This document shows positions 52,876 to 63,474 of a DNA stretch of 64,000 bases, in pieces. The stretch's first letter is position 1; each line of letters begins with the position of its first letter. Below the pieces are notes generated by a model that made no database searches, was not told the origin of the DNA, and was given only the letters and a program-made list of their open reading frames with translations. Both the position numbers and the translations under genes were made by a program. The DNA is taken from NCBI RefSeq assembly GCF_029852145.1, contig NC_079971.1, positions 25,756,563-25,820,562 of the forward strand, in the 5' to 3' direction. This stretch comes from Microplitis mediator (taxonomy: Eukaryota; Arthropoda; Insecta; Hymenoptera; Braconidae).

Positions 52876-52940
<65 letters not shown>

Positions 52941-55900
52941 TTCTACATATATTCACAATTTGTAGGTAGTACAAGAACTGAAAAATAATTTTTGGTTGCC
53001 AGTATACCTGTAGTCGTTGCACTGATCAGTCGATAGTTTTGTGATAAATTATTTCTCAAGTGAATTAAATTATTAACCATGGGACGTGATTCTAGAAAGG
53101 TTTCAAGAGAACTTCGGAGTTCTGAAAAAATTAATAAGTCGCGTTCAGTCAAAAGAAAGAATGTTTTTAATCCGAAAACAGCCGAACGTGATGAAAGTAT
53201 TCAGAGTACATCTTCTAAAAAATTAAAACAAAACACTGAAGATGATGTACCTGAAGACAGCAGTACTGAATTTCGAATAATAAATTTTATTCAGGTATTC
53301 ACTGCAATTTCTGCTCTTATAAAATGTAAAAAATGTGATGGAAATGTAGTGTTTCAAACAGCAAGTACACGTGGGCTGGGATTCAAAATTGTAGTTGCAT
53401 GTAATAACTGTGGAAATGAATATATTCCTTCCTGTTCTTTCGTTGGGCATTCTTATGAAATAAACAGACGTTTCATTTTTGTAATGAGAATACTAGGAAT
53501 AGGATACGAAGGATTGTGCAAGTTTTGCGGCCTGATGGACATGCCGTCTTTTTTAGATAAATCTACGCATACAATTTTACTGAAACAGATTTTGAATTGT
53601 AGTAAAGCCGTCGCAGAAACCTTCATGACGAAAGCTGTGAATGAAGAAAAGCAAGCAATGCCAACAACTGAAAATGAAGATATAAATCATCTAACTGTAT
53701 CGGGAGATGGAACCTGGCAAAAACGGGGATATACATCGTCATTTGGAGTTTCTTCTATAATTGGCTATTTTACTGGAAAGATTCTTGACATAAACATTAA
53801 AAGTGCATATTGTAAGCTATGTGAGTATTGGAAAAAAAAAACAAATACTGTTGAGTTCGAGGAATGGTATCAATCGCATGAAGATGTGTGTTCTGCTAAT
53901 CATCAAGGGTCTTCTGGGAAAATGGAGGTGGATGCGATGGTCGAAATGTTTTCGTATTCTGAAACTAAATATGGAGTTAAGTATGCCAACTATATTGGTG
54001 ATGGTGACTCCAAGACCTATTCAGGAATTATAAAATCAGATCCTTACGAAAATACAACTGTAAATAAAAAGGAATGTATAGGGCATGTCCAAAAGCGGAT
54101 GGGGAGTCGATTACGTACGCTGAAGAGTAAACAAAAAGGTCTTGGTGGTCGAGGTAAGCTCACAGGAAAATTAATAGACAAACTAACTGTGTACTATGGT
54201 TTAGCAATACGCCGGCATTGTGATTCTATTGAAAATATGAAATCTGCTATAATGGCAACCTTTTATCACTACGGCTCGAGTGATGAAAAACCGAATCATG
54301 ATATGTGTCCAAAAGGCGAAGAATCTTGGTGCTCTTACCAGCGCGCTGAAGCAAGAGGAGAGCTTGATACCTTTTCTCACGATTATTCTCCTTTACCTTC
54401 TGATGTTTTAAAAGCTATCAAGCCTATATACGAAGATCTTAGTAATGAAAATTTACTTTCAAGATGTGTAGGTGGATTCAATCAGAATAATAATGAAAGC
54501 TTTAACCAACTAGTATGGAAAATATGCCCAAAAACGGTAAATACTAGTTTTACCATCGTACAAATAGCTGCATACGTTGCTATGTGTATATTTAATGAGG
54601 GTATAAATTCATTATTAGTCTTGATGAATACACTAGGACTTAATTGTGGGCCTAATTCTCATCGGTATGCAGAAAGAATGGATGCTGCACGTATCAAAGT
54701 AGCAGATAAGCGCGCTAATGATAACACCCGAGAAGGTCGATTGCAACGTAGGCACCAGCAAATCGATATTTTGGAAGCTGCTATGTCGGCTGAAGAGCTA
54801 TTATATGGTCCAGGAATAGATGACTCAGTGTAAGTTATTAAATAATTCTTATAATTCGACATAAATCCATAGCAAAACTTTAAATGCGTTTTTCTCAAAA
54901 CTATGTTTTCTGAACTGGTGATCACTGTAACTTAAAAACTGCTCGGTAGATTTCAATAAAATTTATTGTACTTTTGAAATACATTAAAAACTCGTGCCTG
55001 ATCGAAGGATTTTTTTTTTTTTTCAAAATTTCGATTTTTTTTTAACAATAAACTGTCGGTTTTTTTCTCGAAAATTTGAAAAAAATTTCCTGAGGCCGCC
55101 ATTTTGTTAATTTCGAAAAAAAAAAAAAAGCTTCGATCAGGCACAAGATTATCTATTAATAAAACTAATTTTTCTTGTCCGATTGATTTTAGATGAATCT
55201 CCAAGGACTTATGATGATCACCGCAAAGGACTTCGGGAGGAACGGGCTCTACAAAAACAGCGATAACTTTTTGAATTATTAATTTTTTTTTTTGAAATTT
55301 TCGTGAAGTCAAATCGAAACGTGTTCTAATAAAGCTATGTTTTTATTTTTGTCAAATAAAGTAATTAACTACAAAAAAAAAATTATTGAAAATCATCATT
55401 TTTTCATACCCCTGAGTACCCCTAACCCCTTAAGATATTTCAATTTACTACTAGATATTTTAGGATCGGCATTTCCGGTGGAATTATTAACAGATTAAAT
55501 GATAACCAAAGTTCTGAGGGTGGATTTTAAATGAACAATTTCCAAGTGACCGAATCTATTTCAATCATCCGATGGGATTCAAACAATTCAATAATTATTT
55601 TCAATTAAGGAATAAACTTTGGTGAATAAGTTTAAGTATTTAGATACAATTATGCTGATGAATTAAGACGATCAAAGACGATAGAGAGATGATCGAAATG
55701 ACAGAGATAGTAGAAACATTTAAATGGTCCCTCAGGCAAATTGCTCCAATTATACCTGTCAATTTACACACCTCTCGTAGATCCTACAGACCAATGAATC
55801 CACTCGTATCACGGTACTGTTTGGCCATTAGTGGGCACCTGACGACACACGCTGGTGTCTACTCTTAGATACGAAGCAAATACCAATTCTGCATTACTCT

Positions 55901-56925
55901 CAATACTACTATAGAGTAACTAGAGTAACTAGAGTTACTAGAGTTACTAGAGTTACTAGTAGAGTACCGAGTTAGTACTTGTATGTGGTTATCCTGTCAG
56001 TCGAATCCCTTTTACTGGCCATCAAGTTTTGATGAAATTGTTCCCTATTGCGGTCTAATGATAATGAAGACTATGGAAAATATCTCTGGGACAGTTCTAG
56101 TGGAAGATTAATCGGATAATCGAGCCCTTTTGGCTTAGTTCAATACTACAGTACTCTCTGGTATATAGAGATGAGATCCTAATCAGTTAGAGGGAGAGAA
56201 ATGGCCACGACTACTCCTCCATTTAGTGGTACTCGATGCTCGGTCTCTGGCATCAAAGCAAACCGTCCTTCAAGTACATCGATAATGAATTAGATTCGCT
56301 TGAGTGTCTCTGAGTTCCGTACACTCACATATATGTCATGATCCTCTTGTGTGTTTCTACATCATAAGCTCACCACTCTCAGCTTCACCATCATATTCAC
56401 GACCAACCTCACCAGAGTATCTCTACTGTCCTCTGTACTCTGTCCCCTTTTACAATTCAAATTACAAATAACATAATCGAAATTTTGATTAACTTGAGTA
56501 AGCTTCAAATCAATCTGTTATTAAATAACTATTTCCACTCTACATATTGATATTAGAAATAAACCCAATTCATATATTCGTTTTAATAAATTCTACAGAA
56601 TTTAAAATAAGTCTACTCGATTTATTGAATCCTCTGGTGAAAATTCCCTGACCAAATAATAATTATAACTATTTCATTTATTTCAATTTCATTCTATTGT
56701 CATTTAATTTAAAATATTTTAATTTATAATTACCTCTGCTGGAAAAGCATAATTATTAACTTGATGCTCAGATCCATGTTCATTTGTCATCCCATAATGA
56801 ATATAAATTTCTTCAAACTGATAGTGATACGCGAGTGGTCCACCAGTAATGTTGACCCGTGTCTTTGCGTCCTTATCGGCTTTGAATACTAAAAATTGTC
56901 CAGTATTATGTAGATATCCAGCAAC
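43239..56925 (-). CDS. CA10: Carbonic anhydrase-related protein, CA10/CA11 type (3' exons; 5' exons off window)
   Basis: Secreted, catalytically inactive alpha-carbonic-anhydrase fold; vertebrate CA10/CA11 are neuronal ligands of neurexins. Seven exons on the minus strand join in frame: 56734-56925, 49988-50083, 47509-47575, 44686-44840, 44310-44435, 43387-43435 and 43239-43282. They encode VAGYLHNTGQF, NITGGPLAYHYQFEEIYIHYG and GSEHQVNNYAFPAE, then IQVYGFNAELYHNMSEA, the loop LGDSPNQEL, LPDTEGYMTYEGSTTHPGCWE and TVWLIVNKPIYM, and NNGRPIQLLHHRTIRTNI. A Cys-containing tail ends NTWSDGTISRNSL. The catalytic His94 and His119 positions are Tyr and Gln; His96 is kept. The signal peptide and the N-terminal part up to the QSPVNI region must lie beyond 64 kb. 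Introns reach 6.6 kb and one contains a DNA transposon. AATAAA on the minus strand at 43212-43217. Confidence 0.93.
43436..44309 (-). other. CA10-like gene intron
   Basis: AT-rich intron between the 44310-44435 and 43387-43435 exons; nothing else recognised. Confidence 0.8.
44841..47508 (-). other. CA10-like gene intron
   Basis: 2.7-kb intron with a (TAA)n tract at 45864-45893 and scattered simple repeats. Open frames at 45985-46245, 46161-46460 and 46856-47253 have no family features. Confidence 0.8.
45864..45893. repeat. (TAA)n microsatellite
   Basis: About ten tandem ATA/TAA units in an intron. Confidence 0.9.
47576..49987 (-). other. CA10-like gene intron
   Basis: 2.4-kb intron. It contains an imperfect CTACCTCTG-type tandem repeat around 49202-49272 and a MITE-like element just downstream of the exon at 49988. 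Confidence 0.8.
49770..49864. mobile_element. MITE-like element with CACTG termini, 95 bp
   Basis: Left end CACTGTAAAAAAA and right end (opposite strand) CACTGAAAAAAAA match at 12 of 13 positions. The body holds a GC-richer CCGGCGTTAAATTTAACTCCG quasi-palindrome. No certain target duplication. The size and ends suit a non-autonomous DNA transposon. Confidence 0.6.
50084..52622 (-). other. CA10-like gene intron, part left of the transposon
   Basis: The intron between exons 56734-56925 and 49988-50083 spans 6.65 kb and is partly made of the inserted transposon. Left of it I see no gene. The 100-codon plus-strand frame at 50288-50590 has an ATG but low-complexity Pro/Ala content and no family. 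Confidence 0.75.
52627..52644 (+). repeat. Left terminal inverted repeat of the transposon
   Basis: 18-bp end, G-rich (GGGGTTAGGGG core), differing from the right end at one position and preceded by TTAA. Confidence 0.88.
52884..52938. repeat. (TA)n microsatellite
   Basis: About 27 uninterrupted TA units between the left end of the transposon and its transposase ORF. Confidence 0.95.
53079..54833 (+). CDS. Transposase (Kolobok/Mutator-like DDE type), 584 residues
   Basis: Probably catalyses cut-and-paste movement of the surrounding element. One open frame of 584 codons with an ATG start in good context (AACCATGG). A basic N-terminus (residues 1-50, many Lys/Arg/Ser) may be a nuclear-localisation and DNA-contact region. 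Two CxxC pairs, Cys83/Cys86 and Cys108/Cys111, suggest a zinc ribbon. Likely catalytic acidic residues are Asp210 in SGDGTWQKRG, Asp308 or Asp310 in YIGDGDSKTY, and Glu473 in NNNESFNQLVW. A conserved-looking HEDVCSANHQGSSGKME and ECIGHVQKRMGSRLR lie between or beside them. There are no frameshifts or stops. Flanked by matching terminal repeats. The catalytic triad is assigned by motif and not by structure. Confidence 0.88.
   Translation: MGRDSRKVSRELRSSEKINKSRSVKRKNVFNPKTAERDESIQSTSSKKLKQNTEDDVPEDSSTEFRIINFIQVFTAISALIKCKKCDGNVVFQTASTRGLGFKIVVACNNCGNEYIPSCSFVGHSYEINRRFIFVMRILGIGYEGLCKFCGLMDMPSFLDKSTHTILLKQILNCSKAVAETFMTKAVNEEKQAMPTTENEDINHLTVSGDGTWQKRGYTSSFGVSSIIGYFTGKILDINIKSAYCKLCEYWKKKTNTVEFEEWYQSHEDVCSANHQGSSGKMEVDAMVEMFSYSETKYGVKYANYIGDGDSKTYSGIIKSDPYENTTVNKKECIGHVQKRMGSRLRTLKSKQKGLGGRGKLTGKLIDKLTVYYGLAIRRHCDSIENMKSAIMATFYHYGSSDEKPNHDMCPKGEESWCSYQRAEARGELDTFSHDYSPLPSDVLKAIKPIYEDLSNENLLSRCVGGFNQNNNESFNQLVWKICPKTVNTSFTIVQIAAYVAMCIFNEGINSLLVLMNTLGLNCGPNSHRYAERMDAARIKVADKRANDNTREGRLQRRHQQIDILEAAMSAEELLYGPGIDDSV
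54994..55144. repeat. Internal inverted repeat, 151 bp, within the transposon
   Basis: GTGCCTGATCGAAG at 54994-55007 is exactly repeated in reverse complement at 55131-55144. T-rich and A-rich arms continue the pairing inward. It lies between the transposase stop and the right end, and may be a nested MITE or a subterminal repeat of the element. Confidence 0.7.
55412..55429 (-). repeat. Right terminal inverted repeat of the transposon
   Basis: Reverse complement of the left end apart from one base; followed directly by TTAA. Confidence 0.88.
55434..56733 (-). other. CA10-like gene intron, part right of the transposon
   Basis: Intronic DNA with a short tandem repeat of AGAGTTACT units at about 55915-55965. 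No gene seen. Confidence 0.75.
55915..55965. repeat. AGAGTTACT-type minisatellite
   Basis: About five imperfect 9-bp units. Confidence 0.8.
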
Positions 56926-59900
56926 CTTAAATTATAAATAAAAAATAAAGGGTAAATTAAATGATTAGGAAAGGAAAAATGTGACAAGTTTATCAAAATT
57001 CAAGTTAATCATTGAGTTGAATGTTTTTTGTGGCTTAAAGAGTAGAATTAAGTGGTTTTTGGACTGACAAAAACGAAGCTCTCGGGTGCTCTCGGGACTG
57101 TTAGGGTAATTGATTAGGGACTTAATTGGACAGAATGGCGTTGGTACTACTACAACTGAAAGGAACGTTCGTTCGTTGGTTAGTTGGGTTGGTTGCCAAC
57201 AGCATAGACTATGGTAGTGAGTTTAAAACGGCTGTAGGTGGCTGAAGGTGGCTGAAGGTACCGAGCTGGAAGCGGGCGATGAAAACGAGGCGACTGGTGA
57301 GAGAAGTCCATTTTCTTGTACGTCTCGCGAATGTGAATTATGACGTCATCAGTTAGAAATAATGAGGTAACCTCAGTGTGGATTGGACTGGGGCGACTGG
57401 GGGTAGAGACACGTCAGCAAATTTTCAAGCTCTAGCCTATTTTACCACAATTAATTTTTTGTTTTTCTTCACACCCTCTTATTATATTTATTTTTCATTT
57501 TATAATTTATTTACTGCCTTTCAAATTGGTATAGCTGTCGATGGTTGGTCCATTGTTTAAAATAAATGAACAAGTGAAATAAATTATGGATAAATAAAAT
57601 ATTCGAAATAGCAATGAATAGTAAAGTACAAATGGTGAAAATAGTTGAAAAAAAGGAAAGAAAATAAATGGGTACAGGTCAGATATGATGCAAGAAAGAA
57701 GAAAAGACATAGTCAGCGGAAACGACTCGAGTTTCTCTAAAGGCAAAGAGACGCGCGAACGAGTTCGTTCTATTGTTTAATTTAAGTGCCAAAGTTTTAA
57801 CTGAACAGAAAAGAGGGGGTATAAATTTAGCCCTATGTCGTAGTCGCGATTAACCCCCCGATTACGTCGTCAGCCAGGATGTGGTTGAGCTTCTGTGGGC
57901 TGACGGGGCACTTCCGAATACCGTCTTCCTGTTTCTTTTATTTTTCTGTTTCATTTTTTGTTAAAACTTGTGTGTGTGTTTTTTTTTTTCTTTTTGTCTA
58001 AAAGAAATGAGAATCGCGAATTGGAAAAAGAATAGGACAATGGGATTCACGCGAACGTTTAAGAATGAAAAAAACCCCGGAGGTTAGTTGTAGATGGTAG
58101 AGTTAACGGATGAGGGAGGATGGAAAAAAATTTAAAAAAAAGCCCCGGCTACGCCGGAAAGCACCGAGATGCATCAAGAGTTTAAAACAGTGCGTACTGG
58201 CTGGGTGAACATCTGCGGGAGAATGTTTCCTTTGTCACTATTCATCCTGGTGTCTTTCATCGCTCGGGGACATCCGGATAATTTTAAACGGGTCATGTGT
58301 CGCGAGCTTCCTATTCTAAATAAATGCTTATAATTTATTATTTCATTTTTCTTTTACTAATTATTATAATTATAATTAAGATTTTATTATATCGATTTTG
58401 AAATTGACCTCTCGTGGTAATAAAAAATTAAGTTGAGCCTCTTTGTTGGTTGGTTTGTTTGACGAACGATCGTGTAATAGGCTCATAAAATTAACATACT
58501 CTGTGATAAAATTGCTGATGGCATAATGACGTTGCTGAATTTTTTAACAAACTCGTTAAAGGGTTAAATAGATTTATAAGTGGATGTCAAGTTATTAAAA
58601 GTGCTTTTAAATATTATATTTTCGACAGTTTCGTTTGAATTATATATATATAATGGTGAAAAAGTAAAAACTTGAAATAAAAGTTTGATATCTTCTTACG
58701 ACGTGATCTTATCAACTTTCTTAGTAAGATGTTTCGAATTAAAAAGTTTTTTTTCTTTTAAGTATTTTTAAAAACAAGATCTCGGAGTGTGACGGGTATT
58801 CCCATAAGACACACATGAGGCTACCAACAGTGAAATAGTTTTATGGACGTTGGATAATATATATATGGGATTGATAAATTACTTTGTGTTTGTCCACCTG
58901 GACTGGCCTAAGGTGAGGATCGAAGAGCAACTTGTCTGGCTCAATGTTGATGGGACTTTGTCGTCTTCCTTTGCTGCACAGAGACCACTGCGGATTTATT
59001 AAACCCCAGAATGAAGGACCTTAAACAAAATAATTCAGTCCCATTATTATTATTATTTTATACATATACATATAAAGTATATTCATGGGAAAATATTTAC
59101 AAGTTGAGAGTCAAGTTGTGTATACTTTGTAAGACAGCAAAGAAAATTTCAAATTTTTACAATTTCAACTTTTCCAATTGACTGAAAAGAATTTTTCGAC
59201 ACCTCTCGGACACGGGGGAGTTAATATTATTTTGAAAAAAAAAAAAAACTTTTCTAATTTTTTTTTTCTACCAGAGATTCATGAAATTTTCTCATTTTTT
59301 TTATCTTCAATCCTCATCATTTCATTCGCGTTTTCTGGACTTGTGCTTGATAAATTTAACTTTATCTCTTCTGAATTTGATACGGAAAACTCAAGATCTT
59401 AATGAGTTTTCTTCTTTTACAAATTCAACTTTTTTTTTTTTTAATTATTATTATTATCACTGTTATTTTTTCAAATTAATCTTTAATAACTTTGAGATTT
59501 AAAAAAAAAATCAAGTAAATAAATAACAAACTATATAATTAAAAGTATTTAATTTATTCTAACACTTGAACACAAAGTTATTTTATCTTGATGCTATATA
59601 AGTACATAAAAACTTAATAATAAACTCTTAAATAAATATAAATTATTTATCTAATTATTTTTCTATAGCAACCGCAAAACTTTTGACTCAAGCTATAGCT
59701 TCAGCGTTTTTAAAATCAATAGTTTTACTATCGATAAGTCATATATAAAAAGAAATATTAAAGAAAAAAATATTTTTACGGCAACTGATAAATATGCTTC
59801 ATTTTCTAGTGCAGATTAAAAAAAATAATAATAAAAAAGTAGTATAAAAATAACTAAAAGCAAGCGTTTGCTTTAGGAATATATCATGTCGTTGACTGTC

Positions 59901-62362
59901 GAACGGGATAATTTATATCTCCAAGGTTCCAGTATTTTCATTCACTTTTCTCTTTTATTTCAACGGTTCTATAATAAAGCAGTATATGTGCAGTAATGAA
60001 AGTCATCAGTTGACAATATTTAAAAATATAAATTCTATAATTGGCTTTTTTCACGAGCGTGGTTTTAAAAAAGAACCGCCAGGAGGACTACAGCTACAAA
60101 GACTCTCATTTTTATAACCTCAAAATAAAATCATGCAGCTATTCCACTAAAGTAAATTTATTTTTAAAAATATTTTTGTCTATTGTAATTATAAATCTTT
60201 TTAATTTATTTTTATTCGATACGGAACAGTAACAATTAGCGTTTTTTTTTTATGTAACGCACTTTAGAATTACGGCAGTGGCGCCTCGGGCAGAAATTTA
60301 GTAAACGATAAATACTGACTAGGTGACTAGTGAGTAGAGAATAGAGCTATAGAGCATATATATATTTATCAGATTGAGTTTAGATTCAACGCACGTTAGT
60401 ATAATTAAAAATTAGCAAGCGATAAACGTACGGCTGCGGTGTTTCTGTTGGTTTAGGATTGGTTTAGGAGTATTACTCTGGAGGATATACAATGCATCTA
60501 TAATAATATGTGAACGTTTAATTACGTCCATTCTCTCGTAATGGTGTTTCCTAGCTAAATCCATAATCTCATTTTCATTTAGAATTTGACCTTATAGTCT
60601 AGGCTATATTTGTTTTTACTCATGTGTATTATCAATAATCCAACAACACATCAGCATATGAATTATCAATTTATAAAATTTATCAATCACTGATAATTTA
60701 ATAATTTTCACTAATAAACTAATTACATAATAATTTTGAGGTGACAAGTTCAATTTTAATATTTCATTTGCATATTTTAGTTACACACATTATTAATCAC
60801 CAATTTTATTATTATTATTATTAAATCATTAGTGTGAATAAATAAGAAGGGTATTATTTTTTGACGTATTTCTCCGACGGAATTTAAAAGCGATTCTTTA
60901 AAATCAATCGTCTTGGAGCTGTCTCTTTGGACAACCGGTTTAATTATCCGTCTTTGGATCCGACAGCGAGATTGTAATTTATAAGGAATAAGAGAAAGGA
61001 TGATGATAAGAATTTTCGCTCAGATCTGAAGACCTCTTTTCCACTTCTCCACTTCTCCACTCCTCCATTGGTTGGAGCTTGAAGCTTTTAAACTGGTTAT
61101 TGATGATGATGACATTAGAATAAAGATGTAGCGTAGTCAGATTGGAAGTGTCCTCTCTACCCTCTCTACCCTCTATATCCTCTCTAGTGAGAATGTCTAT
61201 ATTGTAGTCGGTAGGATGGGCGCCAAGTCCAATTAAGATGTTTTTCAATCCCGAGCTTTAGAGTCAGCAGACATCTCGGTATCTAGGTGATAGCGTTTCG
61301 CGCGCCCGTTTCACAACCCAGCCTATCGTCCTGAATTCATATGCATACATGAATACATTTCAGTGTTTCTCCAATCAAGCCCGGACCGGATGTTTCAGAG
61401 GACCGTCGGGTTCTCGTATAACTATTGTCCACTCACAGCTCTATCATATCACTCGCTCCCTTTTCATTTTATTTATTTTACAAACAATATCAACACATTC
61501 ATGAAATCCTGTACACTCTTTGTCATTCCACTTTACTTTTCCTTTTTTATTTATTTTTTTTTAATCTTTTATTTATTTATATCCCTTTTTATTTTTATTA
61601 TTATTTTTTTCTCATACAATTATTTAAGGCACGAACCTTGACGCCTATATTATTTTACTCTATTCAAATTCCATACTTTCATTTTATTTTTATTTTCTTA
61701 CTGATATCGCAATAAACTGATCGCGAGGATGAGTTTCAACCACCTGACCCCCAAACGGATAAACTTTTGTCCCGGTCTATACAAATAAAGAGAGACAGCT
61801 TGTGAAATATATATATATATATATATTTCGTTCGCGGCGTGTCATTAACGAGCACAAACCCCTTCAGCGAAACCAAACTTTTTTTTTTTTTATATACATA
61901 TCTATATATTTATTTACTATTATTATTATTATCATCATCCTATAAAATTTTTTTTTTTCGGTTCTTTGTGTCTATTATTTTTTCATAAAATTTTTTAATT
62001 GACCTCCACTATTTGATATTTTGACGATAATTTTATAAAACTTAATAGACGGTAAATAATTATTTAAAAAAATTATATAAATTTCTATATCTGAGACGTG
62101 TTAATCCTTTTCCTTAACCACAGTGCTGATTAATTGGACAACTATAATTAATTTTAAGCACGACAACGTTAACGACGTCGAACGAGGATCATTGTGCCTG
62201 ACACTAATCCTTGGCCCATTTAACGCGTACTAGATAGAGTTTGCTTGACTAGTGTGATATTATTCCACTTGATAGACAACTACGATCCACTATCAACTAT
62301 ATTAAAACAATGTTATGATAATCTTCTCAACTCCCGAAATCCATCATTAAAATTTCCCATTC

Positions 62363-62390
62363 TTTTTTTTTTTTTTTTTTTTTTTTTTTT
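62363..62390. repeat. Poly(T) run, 28 bp
   Basis: Uninterrupted T homopolymer on the plus strand. It could be the A-tail of an old retroposed sequence read on the other strand, but no body was recognised. Confidence 0.9.
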
Positions 62391-63442
62391 CCACTGAAAA
62401 TTGAGCAGCGATGAAAAAATAAAGCTGACGAGTTTAATGATGGATTGCTAGAATTATTAAGTAAATGATGTAAAAAAAAACTATGTTTTATTGTTGCCTG
62501 ATAAATGCATTGGCGTATAAAGGATTTGTAAAATAATTAATTGTAATTCGTTAATGACGAGATATAGTTTGAGTTTTAAAATTTATTGCCAGCAGATGAG
62601 TGTAAAGCTCATGTATAATGGATTTTCAGCGAGTAAATTTGTCGATTGTCCGAATCGAGGGCTAAAAAATATTATGTCGCTCGCGAGTGTCCAAATCGAA
62701 TTTCGAAATGCAATTCGTGTTGCGCGTTGCGGATCACCTTGTTATCGAACTACGATAACGATAACCCTATCTCTCTTCTACTTTATCACCTATGTTATAT
62801 ACATCTACATATATATTTTACATGTATATGTGTATAGATGTGTATAAATGTGTCTCGTCCCGCGGATTTACACGTTCCATGCTCGCGATATGTAGTTCCC
62901 TGTAAATTTGTTAATTAACTAAGGTAATTGCTCCTGTAGTCCCAATTACGCGCTAAATCCGTTATCCAAATATATATACATCATTTGGACATTTCGCCTC
63001 TCAAGTTACATTCGATATTAATACTAATAGGCTTTTTTTACAAAACACATAAATCAAATTATAAATTATTTTTAATTGGGCATATGTAATTATAGCTCAG
63101 CACTTGATGTCTCAAAATTTCACGGCATAATTTAAAAAAAAAAAAAAAAAAGTTTTTTTAAAATAATAAATTTGATTAAAGTCAAAATGATTTAAAAAAT
63201 TATTTCACTGTTGGTAGGATTCGTATGGTCAACATGAATTAAGCTTGAGTACGTCTGTACAATGTATATAGAGTATTGTATAATTTATGCGTACTCACGT
63301 TGTAAAATGAAGGTAAAAGCATATAGCATTCAACAGAAACCGTCATACTGGTAGCTCTTCAGCATTTGCTTTTACGGAAACATATTCTATGCATACATGC
63401 ATGCTTAACACCTAAGAGAGCCAGTAGGATATGACGACGTCT

Positions 63443-63474
<32 letters not shown>
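63443..63474. repeat. (CGACAA)n hexamer repeat
   Basis: Five tandem units; the Val-rich minus-strand frame over it is an artefact. Confidence 0.9.

Larger units (their letters stand above)
52627..55429 (+). mobile_element. Complete DNA transposon, Kolobok/Mutator-like type, 2.8 kb
   Basis: Both ends carry an inverted repeat: GGGGTTAGGGGTAGTCAG at 52627-52644 and the complement of GGGGTTAGGGGTACTCAG at 55412-55429 (17 of 18 match). TTAA flanks both ends directly (52623-52626 and 55430-55433), as expected for a TTAA target duplication. A single uninterrupted transposase ORF (53079-54833) lies inside on the plus strand, antisense to the host CA10-like gene. TTAA duplications are used by Kolobok and piggyBac. 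The transposase is not piggyBac-like but shows DGTW, GDGDSK and NNNESFN motifs of the Mutator-like-transposase/Kolobok group. Superfamily naming is from memory. The intact ORF and near-identical ends suggest recent insertion. Confidence 0.85.

Noticed and set aside
54953..55312. 119-codon minus-strand frame in the transposon tail
   Set aside because: Crosses the internal inverted repeat and its A/T runs (Phe and Lys runs); a second transposon gene is not supported.
52623..55433. Classification of the transposon as piggyBac because of TTAA
   Set aside because: The transposase lacks piggyBac motifs and has DGTW/GDGDSK/NNNES blocks; the ends start GGGG rather than the usual piggyBac CCC/TTAACCC type, so Kolobok/Mutator-like fits better.
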